From positions 1,894,400-1,958,399 of the forward strand of contig OY783197.1 of NCBI GenBank assembly GCA_963678675.1: 64,000 nucleotides of DNA. Direction: 5' to 3'. A model generated the notes under the pieces. It had not been told where the DNA came from, ran no database searches, and saw only the letters and a program-made list of their open reading frames with translations. The DNA comes from Xiphydria camelus. Its lineage: Eukaryota; Arthropoda; Insecta; Hymenoptera; Xiphydriidae. The stretch's first letter is position 1. The number at the start of each line of letters is the position of its first letter. This document shows, in pieces, positions 22,560 through 33,916 of the stretch. The translations under genes were made by a program, and so were the position numbers.

Positions 22560-24120
22560 GCGGCAAGACTCGGTTTCCCGCCTCGCACACGTCGCCCCAC
22601 TTTCTCGTCCCGTTTCGGGCCTCGCGCGTCCGTCGCGTCTGCGATTGACGCGACTGGTTGGTGCACGGTAGCGCAGGACGGAAACGGACGGGATCGACCC
22701 GCGGGCTAATCCCGGACGGCGGTGTATCGGCGATACGTCCGCGCGCGAGGACGTCCCGGCTAATGAGCCCGTATTAAAAATATCGAGGTCGGCCTTCCCT
22801 CGGTCCGACAACGGGAGACGTCGAGACGAACGCCGCCTGTGGACGGACACTTATACGTGTACAGGCGCATATCGGCTCGTACAATGGACCGTCTACAATG
22901 GGACACAGCCACAATGGCGCTGCGAACGCGGTTGCGTGCGCGTCTATGAGAGCAGCGACATTTGAATAGCCGCGCGCATCCACGATTCACGTCTCGGGGG
23001 CGACGCGGTACATTATCAATCCGATCGTCTGCCAATAAGCGGTAAAACGATCTGATGCCCGCAATCGCGTCGGCTCGGATGACGCGGATCAGAATTATGT
23101 GCGTTCTTTTAACTGTCCGTGCGGATTGGCTTGATTGGCGGGGGAGAAAAATGATTTTGCAATCTGAGCAGCAATCTGAGTTTTGCTGTGAACTTTTTGC
23201 TATCGTGTAGCCGATAGCTATTCGATTTTAAATTGGCTGGCCAGAATGAAAGCTCGAATCGCTATTATCTCGCTACCGACGAACTTTGGACCCACATTTG
23301 CATAATACTTTTTTTGACCTCACATCTTCACCTCCGATAAAGTCCCGTATACAATACAGGCAACGAGATAACAGCGATTCCAATTTCTCCCCCGACGAAT
23401 AAGTTTTAAATCGCCCCACGCGCACACAACGACTCTGTTAAAATTCACTACAAATCCTCCCCGCAGCCGCACGTTCTCCGGGACGCCGCAATTCGTATAT
23501 ACGTCCGCATTTCCCGCGACGGCCGAGGAGAAAATGGGACAAATCCGGCAACGATATCCGCGCTAAGGGACGATCGCATACGAGGCTCCGGGTCGAGAAA
23601 GGGAGACGGGGCCGCGTCCGGGACGCGAGGAGGGGCGGAGGGGTGCAGATCCCCGCCGAGCGACATTTCGGCAGATGATTCGCGGGGGAGGGGTGGCGGG
23701 AGAGCGACTCTCTCTCTCCCGCTGCAGCAGCGCGTCTGCTGCGGGGGAATCGAGGGTGGGAATGGGCGCCGCGGGAGGAAGGGTGGTGCCTCGGCACTGG
23801 GGCGCTGCGGGGGGTGGGTAGGTGGTTTCTGGTGACCCGAATACGTCTTGCTCGAGGGCACAATCTCTGAACATCTTCTCCTGATAATGCTCCATGCGAA
23901 TCCCTGTACCGAGAGACCAGACGACCGGCCCTTGAGTGCACACCTCTGTATGTACACCTACGTGCGCGCCACCTACGTGGTACGCGCGTTCAAGTGAGCC
24001 TCCCGCCTGCGTGCACCCACCCACGCGCGATGTGACGCGTCTGTGAACCGGTGACCGCGTAAACGCCCACGCGATTCCGGTTCTAGGATGTGCGGCTGAC
24101 CGCGAGTGATTTATAGATGT
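22560..24120. other. CpG-rich unique region with an L fragment and an E palindrome
   Basis: No gene seen in 22560-23130 or 23420-24120. 23149-23215 resembles L (ATGATTTTGCAATCTGAGC). 23225-23415 is a diverged E palindrome (AATCGCTATTATCTCGCTAC and CAACGAGATAACAGCGATTC). ORFs of up to 194 codons on the minus strand overlap in several frames and are compositional. Confidence 0.45.
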
Positions 24121-24124
24121 AATA

Positions 24125-25497
24125 AAAAAAGAAAATAGTTGTGCCAACCAAATTGCTTGGTTGAAGATTAAACTTCGTTAAACTGGCTACGCTGTAAAAA
24201 AATGTGTGTTTTTAAGATTGAAAGCTTTTCTCCAATACGTGATTATTGAACATTGATATAGGTACTTCGTAATATTATTAAAATTAATATATTTCCTTGT
24301 GAAATTTTTCATATGAGGACTATACACAAATTGTTTAATGTTTGTATAATGCATATATATAATTCTTATATGATTTAATATATAAATAAAAATGATATAT
24401 ATAATCCATATATAACCAAAACCGCATATGGTTTATATAGAAAATATAGAGAATTCTTTCGCTCGGGTTACAAATTTCACATAACGGAATATACCTATTG
24501 ATTTTCATAATTACGTATTGGATAAAAGCTTTATATACAATTATTAGGTGTACAACTTTGCTTCCGCCGTTTTTCTCGTAAGCCATCTATAGGAAAACGG
24601 CGGAAACAAAGTTATACACCTAATATTATATATTAAACTTAATATACATTGTTTTACAGCGCATTGTGTGTTTGGTTGGACTGTATACAGCTGCAATAAC
24701 TGAATTTTTTTTATTAAATTCAATAAAATTCATTTTATTGGTAGATGTAGCCAATTCAACTTCAGTACTTTATTAAACTAATTCAAGTTGTTCTATTTCA
24801 ATAAAAGTTTTTGTCAGACGAAAGGTGGAAGTATAGTATTAACTACACTAAGAAAAAAAATTGTTCGATTCAACCATATTTTGAGGTTACAAGCGGACAA
24901 CTGAATATATAGTTATTTGGACAAATATTTAGTTGAAGCAGCTAAATCTTTTATTACTTCAACTAAATTTGAGTTATTTAAACTACACTGAGAGAAATAA
25001 TTGCTGGTGCTCCAGGTGGAAAATTTCTATATATTTTGTGTACGATCCATATGTGGTTTCGTTCATATATGGATTACATATGGTTTCTATATATTAACCA
25101 TTATAAAGACCATATACAGATTTTCGAATGATTGTATAACCCATGTAAATAGTCTGTGTATGATTAATATAAAAATCATATAGAATTTTTCCGTCTGGGG
25201 CCAGAAGAAAAATGTTTTTTTTTTTAAATAGAAAAAAAGTGATATTTATAATTCCAAAAGCAAGGCGCGACTTTCTTCGCACAAGAAAATATTTGCTAAA
25301 CTCGGGTAATTGTTTTTTTCGCGCAAGAAGAATTTTTTATTCTAACGAAGGTATCCTTGAATTTTTAAGATCATACATTTTTCATTAGAAAAATTTGTTT
25401 TTGACACTTAATTATTTCTCTAAGATTATATATTTGTTGAGATATATTTAGTTGGTTATGGTTTGTAAAATTTAATTAAATCAAACAATTTTTTTCT
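24125..25497. mobile_element. Composite H-D block with nested F, mini-mariner, B and C
   Basis: H starts at about 24127 (CCAACCAAATTGCTTGGTTG), is interrupted by F (about 24190-24660), resumes with GTGTTTGGTTGGACTG and ends in GTCAGACGAAAGGTGGAAG. D follows at 24846 (AAAAAAAATTGTTCGATTC) and is interrupted at 24986 by B, which at 25012 is itself interrupted by C (25012-25203, ends CCAGGTGGAAAAT and TTTTTCCGTCTGG). D ends at 25497 (TTTTTTTCTCAGTG). Confidence 0.75.
24544..24623. mobile_element. 80-bp double-ended mariner-type remnant
   Basis: TTAGGTGTACAACTTTGC then TTCCGCCGTTTTTC faces its near-complement GGCGGAAACAAAG then TTATACACCTAA across about 14 nt (CGTAAGCCATCTAT). TA lies on both sides (24542-24543, 24624-24625), the target duplication of Tc1/mariner elements. 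TTAGGT starts are common in mariner ends. It lies inside family F. Confidence 0.8.
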
Positions 25498-25531
25498 CAG
25501 TGGATATTCATCACGATAAATTAATATAAGA

Positions 25532-26128
25532 TTGAGAACAGAGAGAGATAGGGAGAAAGAGAGGGAGGAGGAGAGAGAGAGAAAGAAAAAGAGAGTCGAT
25601 ACCTATAGCCTCTCCCTCCTTCTCCGCCTAGTGACCCAGGTCGAGAATCTAGAAATAAAAGGCTTTCGTTACGACTCGCGGTGTCGTCGAGTCGATCTCC
25701 ATCACGCCGACCCCAACGGCGCGAGCGCTTGGCCGTCCGCCGTTGGCCGGCAAGATAGGGATAACCCCGAACGCGAGAAACGGAAGACGGCGTTATCGCG
25801 ATCTATCGTCGACCGAGGGGCCATCGGCTTTACATCCGCGCGGAAAAACCGCGGGAGGATTTCGCGTGCAGATGAAAACGAACGAACGCTCCGCGCCGGA
25901 CGCGAGATGTCTGGGTACCTACGTACAGTAGGTAGCGGCGATCGAGTCGTCGGACTCGACTTGGCGGCGCTCTCGAATGCGAGTATACGAGCGTCTCATC
26001 TCGTTGTTCGCCCCGCGCATCGACGTGGATTCATCTCATTACCTCGCCCGCGCGCTTTGTAATCACTGAGAATCGTGCGAGCAGCGATGGTATACGATAG
26101 TAGCCGCGCAATGGTCATTGCGCGCGAT
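25532..26128. other. Purine-rich then CpG-rich unique region
   Basis: 25535-25600 is purine-rich GA repeats. The 176-codon + ORF starting there has no recognisable domain. CATTGCGCGC-type CpG-rich sequence follows to 26128. No gene called. Confidence 0.4.
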
Positions 26129-26129
26129 A

Positions 26130-26765
26130 CTGCTATACGGGGAGTGTCAATTTTACCAAGGGAAGATTCATTTATTTCCGTTATTTGTCATTTTACGAAA
26201 AAATCTTTGGGATAAAAGTTATTTGGTTTCGAGGGGAACGTGTAATGCACTTGAGAAGTTTTTGATGACATGCGTCGTTTAGGAGATATGAAGGTCATAT
26301 CAACTTTTGTAAATGGAACTCGATATTTTCGTTCGTATAAAGGTTGTAGGGCACGTCGAGATAAAGAAAAAAGGTATAAGGTCGAAGGCCCATTTGTTGG
26401 ACCATTTGTGAGATATAGTCGCTCAACGTGCAAGAGTAAGTAAGAGTAAAGGAGTTTTCAATGGAAATATCTCAGGAACGATCCAACGAACGGGCTTTTG
26501 ACGTTATATCGTTTTTTAATCGTCTCTATGAGCTCTATAACTTTTAGAACAACGAAAATTTCGATTTGCATTTAAAAATCTAGAGATGACCTTCACATCT
26601 CGTAGGTAATGCGTGTTAACAAAAATAATTCATTAATTCGTCTCCCACAATACCAAAAAAATTTTATTGTCAAGATTTTTTCGTAAAATGACAAATAGCG
26701 GAAATAAATGAATCTTCTCCGGGTAAATTTCTTTAGTATTTATATCCTGTATCCTGTATAAATTC
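26130..26765. mobile_element. Palindromic element with CAGGGTG-type ends, copy 2
   Basis: Shares with the 11385 copy CATTTATTTCCGTTATTTG, AAAAAATCTTTGGGATAAAA, GATATGAAGGTCA and CAAGAGTAAGTAAGAGTA. The arms fold about a centre near 26445. The ends are degraded (TACGGGGAGTGTC left, ATCCTGTATCCTGTATAA right). The 81-codon minus ORF is repeat-derived. Confidence 0.75.
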
Positions 26766-26810
26766 GCTGCGCTCTTCAAAGCCTTCTCCTGCGCCTCGTC
26801 ACCTCTCCCA

Positions 26811-26925
26811 GGCAGAAAAGTTCTCTCTATATATAGTTTTTATATAATACATATCGTGGGTATCCAAATCCACATATGGACTACATACCTATATACAAGA
26901 TATATAGAACTTTTCCGCCTGGACT
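26811..26925. mobile_element. Family C element, short complete copy
   Basis: CCCAGGCAGAAAAGTTCTC on the left and AGAACTTTTCCGCCTGG on the right enclose 115 bp with ATCCACATATGGACTAC inside. Best-preserved C ends in the window. Confidence 0.85.
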
Positions 26926-27470
26926 TGCGTACCGACGCCGGTGCAAGGACATTCGCCCGGGGAGGACGTTAAAGTCGTACGCTTGGCCATTTCGGGATTT
27001 GCAACGACATAAAGTGGCGTAATGAGGAAACGCCTCCCCTCCCCCGGTTCTCTGGCGACCACTGCATCGAGCGACCGCCTCGAACGCGCGACGGGAAACG
27101 TTTTGGGATCTTTATTATAGCTGCTTAATAACGCGCCCCGCGAGACTTCTTTCTCGCGACTTTAATCCTCCCCGCGCCACCCCCGCCCGGACCGTTGAAC
27201 GTGCGCGGTGGTATATAGCGACCACCGGCATACGCGCGCAACGTCGTATTTCATTTCGTGGATTTAATGGCGCGCCGCCGCCTTGAGCGAGTATTACCCA
27301 CGCACGCGCTCACGGGGAAACGTCGGCTCTTCCGTTTGCTGTTGGAAGAGGGGGTGAAAAAAACGGGGGGATTCGATAAGATATTCCGAGATCATTTTCA
27401 CGCTGCTATTGTACGCTCGATGCTGCGACCGCCATCTGGATCTTCGGACGTTCCGCGCGACATACCGCGT
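26926..27470. other. CpG-rich unique region, candidate cis-regulatory DNA
   Basis: GGATCTTTATTATAGCTGC, TTAATAACGCGCC and GCGACTTTAATCC at 27105-27170 sit in CpG-rich sequence. No gene seen. The 71-codon + ORF at 27258 has no recognised domain. Confidence 0.4.
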
Positions 27471-27790
27471 TGAGAAAAATAATTAGGTTAAAATGACAAA
27501 ATGCACCTAAGTAGATGAGCACGTTTAGTTATTCTGACGAAAATACTGGACAGTCGTACCGAATAGGTATTTACGCTGTAAAGAAATTTGTATTAAATTG
27601 AATACAATTGTATATAAAGCTTTTCATAGTTATATAGCTCATATTATATAATTTGTATTAAATTGAATACAATTGTATATAAAGCTTTTCATAGTTATAT
27701 AGCTCATATTATATAATTTTTTTTGTATATATAACTTTTCCGATACCCACGTGATTATGAAAATTAATACACCATATTATTAAATTTATA
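27471..27790. mobile_element. Half family A copy followed by F with an exact internal duplication
   Basis: 27471-27568 is the A half (TTGAGAAAAATAATTAGG). F starts at about 27571 (GCTGTAAAGAAATTTG). About 64 bp at 27586-27649 are repeated exactly at 27650-27713 (ATTAAATTGAATACAATTG to ATATTATATAATTT). Confidence 0.75.
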
Positions 27791-27799
27791 AGGGCAACA

Positions 27800-28375
27800 C
27801 GAAAAGGAAAATTTCCGAAAGAATAATTATTCTCAGTGTTATAAGTGCGTTTCTCACTACGTCATTGAGAAAAGCCATGAGATAAGAAACGCACTTATGC
27901 CAAGCAATGTGAGTACGTAAGAGATAGACTTATATCACGATACTATGACGTCCCAGGTGAAAAAGATCTATGTGGATTATATATATTTTGTATATAGAAC
28001 ATATATAAATATGGGCATATTACATTTACACGTGATTTCAATATAAACTATATATGTATTGTATATGGATTGTACAAAAATTAAGACAATTGAAATAATA
28101 CTAAATGTAAACTGTACCTATATATATAATCCGCATACAGTTTATATATAAATTAAATAAGCCCAAATTTATACATGTTTCATATACAAAACATGCATAC
28201 TCTTAATCCATATAAATCTTTTCCACCGGGGGTATGCTGCATTTTTAAATATCCTTTTCCAGCTCAAATAACGGTGATAATGAAAAATGGAAAAATAGCA
28301 AGTAAATAATTGCGTTCAAAATCGAATTTGCAATAAAAAGAATTTATGGCAAAACCGAATTCATCCATTATTCCC
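27800..28375. mobile_element. Family I copy with a C element inserted
   Basis: I runs from ACGAAAAGGAAAATTTCC through AGTGCGTTTCTCAC to ATACTATGACGT (27951), is cut by C (27951-28232, ends CCCAGGTGAAAAAGATC and GATCTTTTCCACCGGGG-type), and resumes with GCTGCATTTTTAAATATCC and GAATTTGCAATAAAAAG. Confidence 0.75.
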
Positions 28376-28898
28376 CATCGACCGCAAATTTCACGCAAGC
28401 CTGGTTTCTCCGAGGCGAAAAAATCATCTTCGTCCGCGCGCCGCATCAAGGGCGATCGCAATCGCGAGGAGCGTTCGGATTCTATTTTCGCGCGACTCGG
28501 GGGTCACGAGACGGAAAATACGCGAAAGTCCCGTTGCTTAAAAGGTTACGCGGTTTCAAGGTTAAAAGAAGCCACCCCATTTTCCCGGAAAGCCTCGACG
28601 TCGACTGGAGAAGCCCGCCGTACCTATAGCGTAACGCTGAAATTTGAGGAGGCGAAGAGGGCGAACGAGATGAGGGGGGGGGGGGGGGGAGAGCGCTTGA
28701 AAGAACAACGGCGTGCGCGACCAACAAGCGGCACGCGACGACGAATTTCCAGCGCGTCCCCTCGGAGTGCGGGCCGTTATCCAGGTGTGTACCTACGTAC
28801 ACGTACGCGTGCGGAAAATCGACGCACGCACGCGAGACTACGCGACGTGACGAGGGAAACAAATACCCGCACTCTCTCTCTCTCTCTCTCTCTCTCTG
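28376..28898. other. CpG-rich unique region ending in a (CT)n tract
   Basis: A 199-codon + ORF begins in the family I copy and crosses a G run (28675-28690), so I read it as accidental. (CT)n occupies 28871-28898. No gene called. Confidence 0.4.
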
Positions 28899-29750
28899 AG
28901 AGAAGAATAACTTGGTCAATCAAACCAAAATCCTGGAGACGATGACCAAACGGTTTGGTGCACTGAGGAAAAAAAAGATTAAAAATTATTCTGTTGGAAG
29001 GATAATCTGAGTACGAAAGGTAAGATAAATCAAAAATTATCCCCTTCCAGGTTTTAAAATTTAACCGTCCTTAGGATAATTTTTGATTTATTTTACCTTT
29101 CGCACTCAGATTATCCTTCTAACAGAATAATTTTTAATCTTTTTTTTTCTCAGTGTGGAATCCCGCGTAAAAAAAAGTACGGCTAAAGTATGGCGGAAGT
29201 CTAGAGAAAATTGAACCAAGAAAGTGTGGCTGCGGATCGTATCGTAGCCGGACAATTTTTTCATATCGGCTGAGAGATAAAATCGACTCGACTTACCTTT
29301 TTGATTCGATTCTGTTGTATGGGTTCTTTATTAGGTATAAAATTACAACGTCTCGTTCGGTACTGGAATATAGTTAATTAGGAATAATTTGAGAGTGTAA
29401 TAACATGATAAATTGAAATAATATCAACTGACGAGAACAGACATCGATTACAGCATCACCTCGTACAAACAACTGAACTTAATTGAAAAGCGCATCGATT
29501 ACCGCCTGAAAATCTGGAATATGATTCGTAGCCATACTTTTTTGGTTCCCAGATTTCCGCCATACTTTGGCAGTACATTTTTTTTATGCCGGATACATGG
29601 ATCTTCCATCTGTTTGGTTAAACTGACCAATTTTTTATTAGAATAACTAAACATTTAATCGGAATAATTAAATATTTACTTCAACTAACCAGTATTTTGG
29701 CTAGAATAAGTAAAAACATTTGACTTTAACCTAATGATTTTTCTCAGCCC
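28899..29750. mobile_element. Family A element carrying two further nested elements
   Basis: A starts GAGAGAAGAATAACTTGG and reaches ACCAAACGGTTTGGT (28965). A CACTGAGG...CTCAGTG palindrome is inserted (about 28966-29154, arms TAAAAATTATTCTGTTGG and CAGAATAATTTTTAATC). A continues TGGAATCC, is cut again by J (about 29170-29588, TAAAGTATGGCGGAAGTCT versus TTTCCGCCATACTTTGG), and ends with ATGATTTTTCTCAG at 29748. Confidence 0.8.
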
Positions 29751-29895
29751 AGACGGAAAAGTACTATATATTTTGTATGTAATCCGTATAGAATTTTGGT
29801 CATACGTGGATTACACCTGTGATTTCGACAATAACCATATAAAGACTATATACAGATTTTTTTGAATGCTTGTATAATCCATACACCGTATACAA
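29751..29895. mobile_element. Family C, left part
   Basis: CCCAGACGGAAAAGTACTAT, TATTTTGTATGTAATCCG and ACCATATAAAGACTATATAC are present. The right end is missing. Confidence 0.65.
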
Positions 29896-30450
29896 AAAAA
29901 TAGCGGTGGAAAATAAGCTCTCGCGTGTTCGATTGGCGAACGAGCGTCCGAAACACCGTGTAAACGAGAAAAAAAAATAGCGGGCTGTGTGCACCGGGAG
30001 GGTGCGCCGTATATCACCGATAGCGCCCGCAGTGTGCCGCCCCCTCCCCCCCCCCCCCTTGGTTCTCTGACTTCGTGTGTTTCGAGGTAAAATTCAATTG
30101 CGGGATTGCGAGAGTCCGGCGTTCGTTGTTATGTGGCGGGCACGCGCATCTCCGATCGATACGCGTGCACGTATATAATATGTAATGGGAACGCTGACGA
30201 CGCGTGCACGGGACGATGTACACGCCGTTGCGGAATACGTGTAGAGCTTACGCCAGTCGCGTCGGGCTCTCGGTCGGATAGAGACGCCGTTGGCGCATAA
30301 TTAGTCAATAGCGAACGACGTAAAGTCTATTTGAACGCTGCGTGTACTCCCGTATACGTTAATCCTCGTTCCAATTGCGTAGGAATAGGATAACGGAGAG
30401 AGTTATTGGTTAGGCAGATGAAATTGTAGTTATGGGCGAATTTTCGGCTT
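29896..30450. other. Unique region with a C run, no gene seen
   Basis: C run at 30039-30058. CpG-rich to 30360. Short ORFs only. Confidence 0.4.
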
Positions 30451-30454
30451 CTAT

Positions 30455-31015
30455 CTATCTGTCTGATACGATTGTCATGAAAGGGTTTCGATAATCGTAT
30501 CCGTTACCCTGTACCGATAAAATAAAGAATATTGCTGAAGAAATATTTAAGAAAATTAGAATTTTTAATAATTGCATTTCTAGCTACAATTATGAATTTA
30601 AGAATTCACAAAGATGAACAAAAATTGATCAAAAAGAAATTAAATCTAATTGCAAGAATCATCTTAATTCGGAAATGAAAATTTGAATTTAATAATGTTA
30701 ATGAGATAATAAATGGTAATAAAAAATTAATTTAAAATGACAAAAATTAATTAACTCTCTATCTGATACGATTAAAATCAGAGTGTCGATAATTGTATCC
30801 GTCATTCTGTATTAATAGAATAATCAATATTATTAAAAAATATTTAATAAAATCATTACATTTCTGAATAAAATTGTTAATTCGCGAAATTATAAAAATA
30901 ATAAATCAATCAAAAAGAAATTAAATCTAATTACGAAAATCGTCCTAATTCAGAAATGAAAACTTGAATTTAATCATTTTAATGATATAAACGATAATAG
31001 AAAAAATAAAAATGT
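30455..31015. repeat. Diverged two-copy tandem repeat, AT-rich
   Basis: Both copies contain ATCTGATACGATT/TCTGATACGATTG, TCGATAATCGTATCCGT/TCGATAATTGTATCCGT, CAAAAAGAAATTAAATCTAA and GGAAATGAAAATTTGAATTT (or close variants). The period is about 300 bp. Confidence 0.75.
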
Positions 31016-31019
31016 TGAA

Positions 31020-31710
31020 CAACAAGAATTAATTTTATTCTATTAGTAAAACTGGTGTATTCAAATTGAGATCCAAAATCAGCGCGATACCCCTACGTTT
31101 CTTTTCCCGCGAAGAAATATACGAATGTGCATAATTAGACGTCAAACATCACAACGTTCGCAACTCTCTGTTTACTCACTGGCGAAAAAGCGACTGAATG
31201 ATAATTGGGGGTGTGCTGCAGCCCTGCTGCGAAATGCATCGAAATAACGTAAATATAAGCCGGACACGCGCGCGCTCGATAAAATTCGTAATAACGTCGA
31301 TCGTCTACTATCGATAGGCTTTCCGGTATCATTCTATTTGTTCGTATAGACTTTGGCCACAATTAGATGGTCTATTCAACGTGTCAAATAATGCGACAAT
31401 GGACCAGAGGTTCGGACTTTGAAAAGCAATATTTCAAGGGACAATTAGGTATAAATGTTAAACGGAATGCAATGAAACACCACGCATTACCTCGTATAGG
31501 AAAATCGTTATCTCTCGACCGAGGTTATCTCGCTTATCTCGAGCGAGCTGGCATCGATCGAGCTGCAATTTACACCGGGATATAGAAGAGGGTTACACAT
31601 AGACCGCGAGGACGGGGTTAATACAATTTGTGCACTCCGCACCTCTGGCCACCGCGAGGCAACTTTTTGCGGTGTTTACTCGCGAGTCCGAGCAATCTAT
31701 AACACGTGCA
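31020..31710. other. Unique region, no gene seen
   Basis: Moderate CpG content. The short ORFs have no recognisable domain. Confidence 0.4.
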
Positions 31711-31711
31711 C

Positions 31712-32362
31712 ACACTGAGAAAAAAAAATGTAGTTGCCCCAACCAAATTGTTTGGTGGAAGGTTAAATTTTGTCAAACTAGCCATTGCTAGGGCACACAA
31801 GGGAAATTTATTGTTACGATAACTATAATGTTACTAAAAATTGCAACGCTTGCAACTTCTACAACACAAACTTTACTATAATTTTTACTAAAGTTGTAGT
31901 TATCGTAACAATAAACTGGCCTTGTCTCGATATTTACCACAAACTTTGTAAATGCTACGATTTATTTTTTACCGTATGGATTGTCCATAATTGGAATAAC
32001 TACATTTTTTTCATTTCATTCAATAAAATTCATTTTGTCGGTTGATGTTGATCGATTCAACTCCACTGCTTTATTAAACGAATCCAAGTTTGTTTCAACA
32101 AGAGTTATTGTCAGACGAACGCGATGGAAGTATAGTCTTAACTAAACTGAAAAAAAAAACGTTTAATTCGATTAAATTTAGAGGTCACGAACTGTCAACT
32201 AAATATATAGGTAGTTATTTAAACAGATATTTAGTTAAAGCAGCTAAGTATCTCGTTACTTCAATTAAACTTTATTCGTTTTAATTATATATTTAGTTGG
32301 TTGTCCGAGAAATTGTTGTTTTCAAAATTTAATTAAATCAAACGATCCTTTTTCCCAGTGCA
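31712..32362. mobile_element. Composite H-D block, second copy, with nested G
   Basis: H (CACTGAGAAAAAAAATGTAG, CCAAATTGTTTGGTGGAAGG) is cut at about 31797 by a left-truncated G (31797-31980), resumes with ATAACTACATTTTTTTC and GTCAGACGAACGCGATGG, and passes into D at about 32142 (AAAAAAAAACGTTTAATTC), which ends near 32360 (TTTTTCCCAGTG). Confidence 0.75.
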
Positions 32363-32950
32363 GAGAGAGAGAGAGAGAGAGAAAGAGACTTTATACACTC
32401 CTTCGTCGAAAAAAACACAACACCAACTTCTCCCCGAGCATAACATCATCACCGTTATAAATTAATACTTCGGCGAGAGATAAGTATTTAGATGGAACTT
32501 CTGTGTATGGAAGGTAAGGGTGAGGTGTGACAGGACGAGGTGTTTATAAAAAGGGAGTCGACTTTGCGCGGCACGAAACAACGAGGATGAGAATCATACT
32601 CCGCGACATGTTCTGAATATTCACATTAGGTAAATGTACCGAGACACTTTGCGCGTATACAGTCGCACGCCGCATTTCTCACTGGCTCGCTTTTCTTACT
32701 CGACCCGGCGTCGCTTCTCTCGCTATGCGGCAGGAAAAATGATATAGGTACGAAAGGAAAACATAGAGCCACGTATGGATATTGAAATTTCGAAAGTCGA
32801 TATCCCCGCATATACTCCGTTTTATCGCTCCCGGAAATGGCGAAGGACGTTTTGACGTATGTTTTAGAGCGATGAAGAACGATTTTTTGAAGGGTACTCC
32901 GTGGATTATTAACGGGGACTCTGACTTTAAAAGAAAGAACTTGTGAATGA
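32363..32950. other. Unique region after a (GA)n tract, no gene seen
   Basis: (GA)n at 32363-32387. The 109-codon minus ORF has no recognised features. Confidence 0.4.
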
Positions 32951-32951
32951 T

Positions 32952-33428
32952 ACACTGTAAAAAAGAAAGTTGTATTTTTATTATATTGTACTTTTATACC
33001 TATACGCTGTAATTACCAAAATTAATGTGTAATATTTCCTTATGAAATACAATTTCCTTATGAAGACAATTTATAAATAAAATGACCATTATAATTTAAT
33101 CTCTATACAAAGTCACCTACTGATGTCAATTTTGGAATGTAATAAACAAAAATTGAGATTTTTAGCCGATTGCGTGCAGTATGGACGAAAATGTTAACAG
33201 GTGTCAATCTTAGACAGAATATGGGGTAAGATTGACATCTGACTTTATTTTTGAAAAAAATCAGTGTTCAAAAACGATAAGTAGTAAAATAAAATGCGTC
33301 TTATATCACATATAAAGAGAGAGTCAGGCTTGCTTATCCATACATTATCAAACCTGATAACTTCAGTTTGCAGCATATCTTAGACCAGTAAGTAAAGTGA
33401 ATATGCCAATGTATGCCTCTTTTACCCT
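32952..33428. repeat. F-like fragment and a short hairpin
   Basis: 32952-33120 begins with an F-like end (CACTGTAAAAAAGAAAG) and has AATTACCAAAATTAATGTG. GGTGTCAATCTTAGAC (33201) and GTAAGATTGACATC (33227) form a stem. No gene seen. Confidence 0.5.
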
Positions 33429-33905
33429 ACCATCCGTCGGAAACGGGCCGCAATGGTGTTTCGACCCCCGAACCCGATTTCCAGGCGCGCGCTACAGCGC
33501 GTAAATAAGTAAGTACGTACGAACGTACCCTCCACCCCCTCCGCAGCCCCTTGGACAGAGTCTGAGGCTGAAGCGGAGCAGCGGTCCGCGGTCGTTGCAT
33601 TGTAGCTGGCCGTATTACGAAACGTCGCGTACGTCTATATTCCATTATGTAATGGGCCATTGTACCCCGTGCAATCCCGCACGAGAAACGCCTCCGGGTG
33701 TCCTGTACACGCGGCGCGAAGGGCGAGCAGCGGGCAGCCCCGGGGGAGGGGCCGTAATTAAAGGAAACGGTTTCAAGTGGAATTATTAATGGAACGCGTG
33801 AGAGGAAGCCCGCGTTGGGTCGATCGTTTCGAAGGAGGAGGAGGAGGAGGGGGGGATGACAGAACGATTGACTTTATGATTTTGTAAGCGTCCCTTTAAA
33901 ACTGC
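33429..33905. other. CpG-rich unique region, candidate cis-regulatory DNA
   Basis: CATTATGTAATGGGCC and GCCGTAATTAAAGGAAAC, then GAATTATTAATGGAACG, lie at 33645-33795 in GC-rich flanks. (GGA)n at 33832-33850. No gene seen. Confidence 0.4.
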
Positions 33906-33916
33906 GTGCAACGCTT

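Noticed and set aside
23438..24147. Three overlapping minus-strand ORFs of 167-194 codons
   Set aside because: All three frames are open because of GC-rich composition. No motif or splice pattern supports any of them.
28346..28945. 199-codon + ORF
   Set aside because: It begins in a family I repeat, passes through a G homopolymer and ends in a family A element.
30455..31015. CRISPR-like or satellite array
   Set aside because: Only two diverged long copies with no regular spacers, and the genome is eukaryotic.
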